Made by a program: the position numbers and the translations under genes. DNA of 10,455 nucleotides from Thiohalobacter sp. Lineage in GTDB: Bacteria; Pseudomonadota; Gammaproteobacteria; DSM-19610. This document shows positions 5,296 to 10,455 of this stretch, piece after piece. The stretch's first letter is position 1. Every line of letters starts with the position of its first letter. The stretch covers positions 1 through 10,455 of the forward strand of contig JALWRY010000476.1 in NCBI GenBank assembly GCA_027080445.1, given 5' to 3'. The notes beneath the pieces were generated by a model. It saw nothing but the letters and a program-made list of their open reading frames with translations, was not told where the DNA came from and searched no databases.

Positions 5296-6247
5296 ACGCC
5301 ACCCCGCCAAACCAGAAGTCCGCATTCTTTTCCAGGAACTCGCTGTACGGCATGTAGTGTGAACCGTCGCAGGAGAAGGTCAGGCTGATCAACCCGTTAA
5401 AGATATTGATCGAGGCGGAACGCAGGTAGATGGTATCGTCAGCAAACCGTAACGCTTTCAGCCCCCGTAATATCGAACCGATTTTGCTGGCCGGGATTTC
5501 CGCATCGTCGGGATAGGGCCGGCGTGGATAGGCAAGGCAGATGTCCGGGTCGGACAGTGCGTCGCTTTGCAGAATCCGGTAGCGAAACGGGTCATCGACA
5601 ACCCATACTGTCACACGGCTGCTGGAAAAATGTATCACACCCTGGAACATCCCCCGCTCCACAATCAGCTCTTCCAGGATCGACATGGCCTGGTCGATAT
5701 GCGCATCAAACACGCTCTCGACACGGGTCTGCTGGAAAACCGTGCCGCGAATTGCCGGGTCTCCCTTGATTTGCTGCCACTCACCACGTTCGACATAGAG
5801 GTCGCCCTGCGTCGGCAGATCCCGCAGGTCGAAATCCGCCCCCAGATAGCCAACCGGCTCGCCGTCACGGTACAGCGTTTGCAAGGCGGTAATAGAAGGA
5901 CGGTGTGCCGACAGGGAGATATAGGCCTCTGACAACACAAAATCCTGGTCGGGGCGCGCCTCTTTCATATAAGGTCGTGGCGAGCGGTCCCGACCGAAGT
6001 GCTCGGGTATCCGGCCCTTACGGCCGACATTATCGGAAAGCTGGATACCATCAAGACCCACCACGTAGAGGTAGGTGCAGTTGGGTATGCTGTCGAACTG
6101 ATCCAGCAGCGCCCGGGTCAGGCCTTCCCGTTCCGGCCAGACCTTCTGGCATTCCGCCGCCACGCGCCGCAACGGGTTGACGAGCAGTTCAAACAGCGAG
6201 GAACGCTGTTTGCTGATGCTCTCCTTCCATGACGAAACATCGGCCAT
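5294..6247 (-). CDS. Soluble PDC (Cache-like) sensor-domain protein
   Basis: This 317-residue protein carries one PDC/Cache-type sensor fold at about residues 15-145. It has a long N-terminal helix, YLYVVGLDGIQLSDNVG (59-75), RSPRPYMKEA (88-97, matching the RPYF-like segment of Cache domains), LSEAYISLSAHRPSI (105-119), and the closing strand GYLGADFDLRDL (133-144). Such domains usually bind small ligands outside the cell. Here there is no signal peptide, no transmembrane helix and no recognisable kinase, chemotaxis or cyclic-di-GMP output. The C-terminal half (150-317) is unassigned and ends in a pattern FSCDGSHYMPYSEFLEKN. The start overlaps the moaB stop by one base (TGATG), so translation is probably coupled. 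The function is unknown. The domain call rests on motif reading only. Confidence 0.75.
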   Translation of the reverse strand: MADVSSWKESISKQRSSLFELLVNPLRRVAAECQKVWPEREGLTRALLDQFDSIPNCTYLYVVGLDGIQLSDNVGRKGRIPEHFGRDRSPRPYMKEARPDQDFVLSEAYISLSAHRPSITALQTLYRDGEPVGYLGADFDLRDLPTQGDLYVERGEWQQIKGDPAIRGTVFQQTRVESVFDAHIDQAMSILEELIVERGMFQGVIHFSSSRVTVWVVDDPFRYRILQSDALSDPDICLAYPRRPYPDDAEIPASKIGSILRGLKALRFADDTIYLRSASINIFNGLISLTFSCDGSHYMPYSEFLEKNADFWFGGVA

Positions 6248-6768
6248 CAGCTTTCCAGCAGCCGGGGGATCAGTTCGACGAAATTACACGGACGGGTGCG
6301 GTAATCCAGCTGAGGTTCGATCAGCTTGTCCCAGGCGGTGCGGCAGGCGCCACTGGAGCCAGGCACGCAGAAAACCAGTGTGCCATTGGCCACGCCACCG
6401 AGCGCACGCGACTGGATCGTCGAGGTATGGATCTCCTCCCAGGAGAGCATGCGGAAGATTTCACCAAAGCCGTCGAGCTTCTTGTCCAGCAGTACTTCAA
6501 TCGCTTCCGGGGTGCCGTCACGCCCGGTAATACCGGTGCCGCCGGTCGAGATCACCACGTCCACCCCGGCATTGGCGATCCAGGCGGATACGACGGCGCG
6601 TAACTGGTAGGTATCGTCAGGGACAATACGCTTGTCCGCCAGCTTATGCCCGGCGGCGCGCAGACGTTCGACCAGCGTCTTTCCCGAGGTATCATTTTCC
6701 TCGGTACGCGTATCCGACGCTGTCAGCACAGCGATATTCAGTGGCTTGAAAACCCGCTTTTCTGGCAT
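6247..6768 (-). CDS. moaB: Molybdenum cofactor biosynthesis protein MoaB
   Basis: This 173-residue MoaB/Mog-family protein acts in molybdopterin synthesis, where the family adenylylates molybdopterin before molybdenum insertion; in some bacteria MoaB itself is dispensable. Landmarks are LNIAVLTASDTRTEENDTSG (10-29), the MPT/nucleotide loop VISTGGTGITGRDGTPEAI (72-90) and the second loop FCVPGSSGACRTAWDKLI (133-150). The length and the closing RPCNFVELIPRL match MoaB rather than the longer MoeA or MogA proteins. GAGGTT a few bases upstream of the ATG is the ribosome site. The PDC-domain gene follows with a one-base overlap. No other moa genes are visible. The 221 nt upstream, shared with divergent yadG, are AT-rich near the start. 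Confidence 0.94.
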   Translation of the reverse strand: MPEKRVFKPLNIAVLTASDTRTEENDTSGKTLVERLRAAGHKLADKRIVPDDTYQLRAVVSAWIANAGVDVVISTGGTGITGRDGTPEAIEVLLDKKLDGFGEIFRMLSWEEIHTSTIQSRALGGVANGTLVFCVPGSSGACRTAWDKLIEPQLDYRTRPCNFVELIPRLLES

Positions 6769-6844
6769 GGCTAACCTCGATATTGAGCATTGAATTATTT
6801 AGTCATAATATTCTAATGAAACTCGGGTTAATTACCATGAACTT

Positions 6845-6897
6845 GTCGTGACGACCCCGTTATTGCGAGCATAGCGGGGTGAGGTGCTCGCAATGAC
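6845..6897. repeat. Compact palindromic element, REP/MITE-like, with two alternative hairpins
   Basis: Three inverted repeats are nested in 53 nt. GTCGT-G-ACGAC lies at 6845-6855. A 10-bp stem pairs 6854-6863 with 6871-6880 (one G-U, 7-nt loop TGCGAGC). A 12-bp stem pairs GTTATTGCGAGC (6859-6870) with GCTCGCAATGAC (6886-6897, one G-U). The last two exclude one another unless the loop TGCGAGC pairs with GCTCGCA as a pseudoknot. The outer motif, GTCATTGCGAGC on the minus strand, resembles dispersed extragenic palindromes seen in many bacterial genomes. Only one copy is in this window, so repeat status is inferred. It lies about 90 nt before yadG and 90 nt from moaB. Confidence 0.5.
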
Positions 6898-6989
6898 GCA
6901 GTGGGCTACCCGCTGTATTGGTTCTCTTTTTGCCTTGGGCTGTGTGGTAGACTGCCCCGCTCGACAAACCGGACAGTCTGAATAACACC

Positions 6990-7913
6990 ATGTCGCACGC
7001 CCTGTTGATTGAAAAACTGGGAAAAGTCTACGGAAACCGCTTTGAAGCCCTGAAGGGGATCAGCCTCCGTGTCGATGAAGGCGATTTCTTCGCCTTGCTG
7101 GGGCCGAACGGCGCCGGGAAATCCACCCTGATCGGCATTATCAGTTCACTGGTCACCAAAACATCGGGGCATGTGAAGATTTTCGACTATGACATCGACA
7201 AGGATTTTCCCGCCGCCAAGCGGCTCATCGGTCTGGTGCCGCAGGAATTCAACTTCAACGTTTTTGAACCAATCGAGGAAATTATCGTTAACCAGGCCGG
7301 CTACTTCGGCATCCCGCGCAAGGTCGGTTTCGAACGCGCCGAACAATACCTGAGCCAGCTTGGCCTGTGGGACAAACGCCGGTGCCAGGCGCGGGAACTG
7401 TCCGGCGGCATGAAGCGCCGCCTGATGATCGCTCGCGCCCTGGTACACCGCCCACGTTTGCTGATTCTCGACGAACCGACCGCCGGGGTCGATATCGAAA
7501 TCCGCCGATCCATGTGGACCTTCCTGCGCGAACTGAATAAAAACGGCACGACCATTATCCTGACAACGCATTACCTGGAGGAAGCCGAAAGCCTGTGCCG
7601 CAACATCGCCATTATTGACGAGGGAAAGCTGATTGAGCACACCTCAATGAAGCGATTGCTCACCCAGCTCGACACGGAAACCTTCGTGCTCGACCTGATG
7701 TCACCCCTCGATGCCCTGCCCGCCTCGCTCCCCGATTGCCTGCACCGGATCGATGATACGACGCTTGAGGTGGAAGTTTCACATAACGAAAGTATCAACT
7801 ACCTGTTTGCCGAGTTGTCGAAACACGGCATTGAAGTCCTCAGTATGCGCAACAAGACCAACCGCCTGGAGCAGTTGTTCATGCATATCGTCACACAGGA
7901 TTCGGCAGCATGA
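6990..7913 (+). CDS. yadG: ABC-2 exporter ATP-binding protein YadG
   Basis: This 307-residue ATPase subunit of an ABC-2-type exporter closely follows E. coli YadG. It has Walker A GPNGAGKST (38-46), Q-loop VPQEFNFN (Q85), signature ELSGGMKRRL (136-145), Walker B LLILDEPTAGVD (157-168, catalytic E162) and H-loop TTHYLEEAE (H194). The C-terminal extension (about 220-307) ends in LSMRNKTNRLEQLF, the part that sets the DrrA/YadG-type ATPases apart. It works on the cytoplasmic face with the permease YadH; the next gene overlaps by 4 nt. The transported substrate is unknown even in E. coli. No clear Shine-Dalgarno site precedes the ATG. AGACTG (6949-6954) and CAGTCT (6974-6979) form a small inverted repeat in the leader. 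Confidence 0.95.
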   Translation: MSHALLIEKLGKVYGNRFEALKGISLRVDEGDFFALLGPNGAGKSTLIGIISSLVTKTSGHVKIFDYDIDKDFPAAKRLIGLVPQEFNFNVFEPIEEIIVNQAGYFGIPRKVGFERAEQYLSQLGLWDKRRCQARELSGGMKRRLMIARALVHRPRLLILDEPTAGVDIEIRRSMWTFLRELNKNGTTIILTTHYLEEAESLCRNIAIIDEGKLIEHTSMKRLLTQLDTETFVLDLMSPLDALPASLPDCLHRIDDTTLEVEVSHNESINYLFAELSKHGIEVLSMRNKTNRLEQLFMHIVTQDSAA

Positions 7914-8683
7914 CGCTGAAAGAACAGTATATTGCCTTTGAGACCATTCTGATCAAGGAGGTACTGCGCTTCGCGAGGATCTGGGTGCAGACTATCGTCC
8001 CCCCCGTAATTACCATGTCACTCTATTTTGTGATTTTCGGCAACCTGATCGGCTCGCAAATCGGCGACATGGACGGTTTCCGCTACATGGACTATATCGT
8101 CCCCGGCCTGATCATGATGGCAGTGATCACCAACTCCTACGCGAACGTCGTATCATCTTTCTACGGCTGCAAGTTCCACCACCACATCGAGGAAATGCTG
8201 GTCTCGCCGATTCCGAATTCGCTGATTATTGCCGGCTTTGTCACCGGGGGCATCGCCAGGGGTATAGCGGTCGGTCTGATGGTCACGCTGGTTTCCGCGC
8301 TGTTTACCGACCTGCACCCGCATAACTATATTGTCATTATCAGCACGGTCATACTGACTTCGGCGGTTTTCGCGCTGGCCGGCCTGATCAATGGCGTGTT
8401 CGCCAAAAGCTTCGATGACATCTCGATTGTTCCAACCTTCGTCCTGACGCCATTGACCTATCTTGGCGGCGTCTTCTACACCATCAGCATGCTGCCGGAC
8501 TTCTGGCAAGGCATGTCGAAGCTGAACCCGATCCTGTATATGGTGAACGCGTTCCGTTACGGTTTCCTGGGCGTATCGGACATCGAGCTGTGGGCCTCGT
8601 ACACCATCATCGGCGTGTTCATTGTGGTGCTGTACGGTATCGCACTGTACCTGTTGAACAGCGGCTACGGCATTCGCCGCTGA
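7910..8683 (+). CDS. yadH: ABC-2 exporter permease YadH
   Basis: This 257-residue ABC-2 membrane subunit matches E. coli YadH in length and in long identical runs such as RIWVQTIVPPVITMSLYF (23-40), VPGLIMMAVITNSYANVVSS (64-83) and VPTFVLTPLTYLGGVFY (174-190). About six membrane segments can be seen (around 28-46, 62-80, 107-130, 139-162, 171-191, 231-250). The GFLGVSD and NPILYMVNAFRYGFLG stretches are typical of the ABC-2 signature region. The start overlaps the yadG stop as ATGA, with AGGA at 7897-7900 as the ribosome site, so the pair is coupled and should assemble as a 2+2 exporter. The stop lies only 3 nt from the converging stop of the next gene, and no terminator hairpin is present. 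Confidence 0.95.
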   Translation: MTLKEQYIAFETILIKEVLRFARIWVQTIVPPVITMSLYFVIFGNLIGSQIGDMDGFRYMDYIVPGLIMMAVITNSYANVVSSFYGCKFHHHIEEMLVSPIPNSLIIAGFVTGGIARGIAVGLMVTLVSALFTDLHPHNYIVIISTVILTSAVFALAGLINGVFAKSFDDISIVPTFVLTPLTYLGGVFYTISMLPDFWQGMSKLNPILYMVNAFRYGFLGVSDIELWASYTIIGVFIVVLYGIALYLLNSGYGIRR

Positions 8684-8686
8684 GTA

Positions 8687-8971
8687 CTAGTCCTTGATCC
8701 AGCCTTCCAGCGCCTCGATGATGGCACGCGCCTGGTCCGGGCTGGAAATATTGAACTTGGATTTCTGCTGGTACTGGCCATTGCGCTTCTGGTAGCGACG
8801 GATGGTGTACTTGTCCTTGCCGTATTCTTCCTTGCGACGGTCCCAGTCCTGGTAGCGATAAATAATGGTGGACCAGGCGCCCTTGGTCAGAACCTTCTTG
8901 TCCAGTTCCTTTACCGTCACCAGTCCGTCTTCTTCATACTGGACTGTCAGTTCGTCGATTTCCGATGACAT
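8687..8971 (-). CDS. PC4-like small conserved protein
   Basis: This is a 94-residue protein with no signal peptide and no cysteines. The middle (KGAWSTIIYRYQDWDRRKEE, 30-49) and the block TIRRYQKRNGQYQQKSKFNI (56-75), followed by SSPDQARAIIEALEGWI, give a basic beta-rich core and a C-terminal amphipathic helix. That plan, and 'K.NI.s..qA..iieaL', recall the PC4/YdbC single-stranded nucleic-acid-binding fold. The similarity is judged by eye and is modest. Nucleic-acid binding would fit its position directly downstream of the RNase D gene (29-nt gap, same strand). AGAGG precedes the ATG at good spacing. It is widely conserved in type but functionally undefined. It converges on yadH, leaving 3 nt between the stops. 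Confidence 0.72.
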   Translation of the reverse strand: MSSEIDELTVQYEEDGLVTVKELDKKVLTKGAWSTIIYRYQDWDRRKEEYGKDKYTIRRYQKRNGQYQQKSKFNISSPDQARAIIEALEGWIKD

Positions 8972-9000
8972 AGTTAACCTCTGTGCGTTTCGATAATGTG

Positions 9001-10173
9001 TTATTCCGTACGGGAAATAATAATCTGTTTGTTATTGACCGAGATTAGCCGCTGGCCATCCCGCATGGCAAGCAACTCATTGCCTGCCATCTCACGCCGC
9101 CAGCCATGCATCAGCGGGATCGCCTCATCGCCCTGCACCAGAGCCAGCAGATCCTTGCGACTGCCCAGCGAGGTGCTGTTGATCTCGTAGCGCGCGGCAA
9201 GCACGCGCAATTGCGCCTGCAGAATATCGGCCAGCGCATCCTCGTGTGCAGTTGGCTTCACGCGGCGACGGTGTTCGGGTAAAGGCTGCGGTGCAGTATC
9301 CACCGCCGCCTTGACGATATCCAGTATCGTACTCCCATAGCGTTCCAGCGACTTTGGCGGCAAATTCCGCACAGACGCCAGCTTGTCCCGGGTGGTCGGC
9401 GCCATTCGGGCAATATCCGACAAGGTATCGTCCTTGAGTATCCAGTTGCGGGGGAGATTCTTGTCCCGCGCCACCTGCTCGCGCCAGGCCGACAAGGCCT
9501 GCAGGACAGACAGGGGCCGCGGGCGTAACTTGTCCACACCGCGGATACGCTGCCAGGCCAGTTCCGGCTTGCGCAGGTAGCGGTCGATCTGTTCACAGGC
9601 CAGAAACTCGGCATCGAGCCATTCGAGACGGCCCATGTCAGCCAGCTTCTGGCGGAACGCAGGATAGATCTCGGCCAGGTACCTGACATCGTCTGCGGCA
9701 TAGGCCAGCTGGGCCGTGGCCAGCGGCCTGCGCGACCAGTCGGTGCGCGTTTGTGACTTGTCGAGCGTAACACCTGCCATTTCCTGGACCAGGTTGGCGT
9801 AACCGATCTGTTCGGGCAAACCGATCAGCGGCGCGGCCAGCTGGGTATCGAACACCGGCCCGGGAATCTCACCCTTCAGGCAGGCGAAGATCTCCATATC
9901 CTGTGAACAGGAGTGCAATACCTTGACGATGTTGCGGTCGTAGAGGATATCCAGCAAGGGAGAAAGATCCGGCAGGGCCAGCGGGTCGATGCAGGCGATA
10001 TTTCCCGGTACGCCAACCTGGAGCAGGCACAGCTTCGGGTAATAGGTCTTTTCGCGGATAAACTCGGTATCCAGCGCCAGCCACTTTTCACCCTTCAGGG
10101 ACGCACAAAACGTGTCGAGCATTTCGGCGCTGTCAACCAATCGGTATGGCGTATCCGTGACACGGGACATCAT
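9001..10173 (-). CDS. rnd: Ribonuclease D
   Basis: This 390-residue 3'-5' exoribonuclease of the DEDD-y class trims tRNA and other stable RNA 3' ends. Exo I is LALDTEFIRE with D35 and E37. Exo II is LHSCSQDMEIF with D92. Exo III is YAADDVRYL with Y158 and D162. All four acidic metal ligands and the Tyr are present. A first HRDC domain covers about 216-290 (LRPRPLSVLQALSAWREQVA, NLPPKSLERYG). The remaining C-terminal 90 residues are a second, weaker HRDC-like domain. The length is close to that of E. coli RNase D (375). The start is an ATG-ATG pair: 10173 directly abuts the upstream stop TAG, and 10170 is equally possible. There is no clear Shine-Dalgarno site, so translation probably relies on reinitiation from the upstream gene. 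Confidence 0.96.
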   Translation of the reverse strand: MMSRVTDTPYRLVDSAEMLDTFCASLKGEKWLALDTEFIREKTYYPKLCLLQVGVPGNIACIDPLALPDLSPLLDILYDRNIVKVLHSCSQDMEIFACLKGEIPGPVFDTQLAAPLIGLPEQIGYANLVQEMAGVTLDKSQTRTDWSRRPLATAQLAYAADDVRYLAEIYPAFRQKLADMGRLEWLDAEFLACEQIDRYLRKPELAWQRIRGVDKLRPRPLSVLQALSAWREQVARDKNLPRNWILKDDTLSDIARMAPTTRDKLASVRNLPPKSLERYGSTILDIVKAAVDTAPQPLPEHRRRVKPTAHEDALADILQAQLRVLAARYEINSTSLGSRKDLLALVQGDEAIPLMHGWRREMAGNELLAMRDGQRLISVNNKQIIISRTE

Positions 10174-10440
10174 CTAGTTAACCGGGAGCTTCGCGCGCAA
10201 TTCATCCCGGTCGAACCACCAGGTGTCACCCACCATGGCATCGACAACAATGGCCAGTTTTTTGAGCAGTTCGGGGACATCATTCAACTGCAGCATTTCT
10301 ATCCAGACATCCAGCGTTTGCTGATCCTCGATGCCGCGATGACGTTTGGCGACACGGGCAATCATCTGCGTGGTAAAGAAGGTCAGGCTGTCTTTCTCTT
10401 CGCCCTCGGTACGCAGCCCGGCGATATAATGCGCCGCCAT
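10174..10440 (-). CDS. Unrecognised protein upstream of rnd, start uncertain
   Basis: The visible part is 88 residues, charged and largely helical, without cysteine, signal peptide or membrane segment. Runs such as FFTTQMIARVAKRHRGIEDQ, DVPELLKKLAIVVDAMVGD and TWWFDRDELRAKL suggest a compact helical cytosolic protein. I do not recognise the family. The only start in the window is the ATG at 10440, which sits at the centre of a perfect palindrome and has no Shine-Dalgarno site. An in-frame TAA lies 12 nt upstream of it. If the palindrome is an assembly fold-back, the gene is cut at its 5' end and the first residues (MAAHY) are doubtful. The stop directly abuts the rnd start codon, so the two genes are cotranscribed and probably translationally coupled. 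Confidence 0.6.
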   Translation of the reverse strand: MAAHYIAGLRTEGEEKDSLTFFTTQMIARVAKRHRGIEDQQTLDVWIEMLQLNDVPELLKKLAIVVDAMVGDTWWFDRDELRAKLPVN

Positions 10441-10455
10441 GGCGGCGCATTATAT
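10424..10455. repeat. Perfect 32-nt palindrome at the window edge
   Basis: Positions 10424-10439 are the exact reverse complement of 10440-10455, centred on CCATGG, with ATATAAT at each outer end and GCGCCGCC inside. The right boundary of the symmetry coincides with the last base of the window, so its full extent is unknown. It contains the apparent ATG of the minus-strand gene and, on the minus strand, TATAAT 8 nt before that ATG. Confidence 0.9.

Noticed and set aside
5524..6603. Several overlapping plus-strand open frames of 77-124 codons opposite the PDC and moaB genes
   Set aside because: They are antisense to two well-supported genes, lack ribosome sites and show no domain features.
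6930..6953. TTGCCT with TAGACT as a promoter for yadG
   Set aside because: The spacer is 12 nt. TGG-TAGACT could be an extended -10, but no usable -35 is present, so it was not listed.
1..10455. tRNA, rRNA, CRISPR arrays, transposases, phage genes, toxin-antitoxin pairs
   Set aside because: Looked for on both strands by motif; no cloverleaf, regularly spaced direct repeats or matching protein families were found.

Overview
The window reads as ordinary chromosomal DNA of a gammaproteobacterium outside the enterics. Many products are close in sequence to E. coli proteins (YciA, SlyX, MoaB, YadG, YadH, RNase D), but the gene order is not enteric. The DNA is moderately GC-rich, genes are tightly packed, and most starts have a recognisable Shine-Dalgarno site. 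A c-type cytochrome of the diheme peroxidase/MauG type, a molybdenum-cofactor gene and a Crp/Fnr regulator suggest a respiring organism with flexible electron transport. I see no phage, insertion sequence, CRISPR array, tRNA or rRNA.

Layout, left to right. (1) 2-733: 3' part of a cytochrome c peroxidase/MauG-like gene. 802-1221: acyl-CoA thioesterase yciA, overlapping tail-to-tail with slyX (1215-1430, minus). (2) 1658-3119: a two-gene unit of a hotdog-fold DUF4442 protein and a nitronate monooxygenase-like flavoprotein, overlapping by 11 nt. (3) 3326-4033: a cysteine-rich Crp/Fnr-type regulator behind a leader with a long bulged hairpin and a competing pairing. 4118-4321: a cold-shock protein. 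(4) 4445-4666 (minus): a 73-residue ferredoxin-like-fold protein. It is followed by a gene-free AT-rich stretch and then a secreted two-EF-hand protein (4990-5253). (5) 5294-6768 (minus): moaB followed by a soluble PDC/Cache sensor-domain protein, with a TGATG stop/start overlap. (6) 6845-6897: a compact palindromic element with two competing hairpins. 6990-8683: the ABC exporter pair yadG-yadH with a 4-nt overlap. (7) 8687-10440 (minus): an unrecognised protein, RNase D and a PC4-like small protein, probably one operon. The window ends inside a perfect 32-nt palindrome that covers the apparent start of the last gene.

The genes are mostly housekeeping or widespread conserved families, and I do not see a multi-gene novel system. 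The points most worth a second look are the terminal palindrome (assembly fold-back or leaderless promoter/start), the structured leader of the Crp/Fnr gene, the membrane-free Cache protein coupled to moaB, and the palindromic element upstream of yadG.
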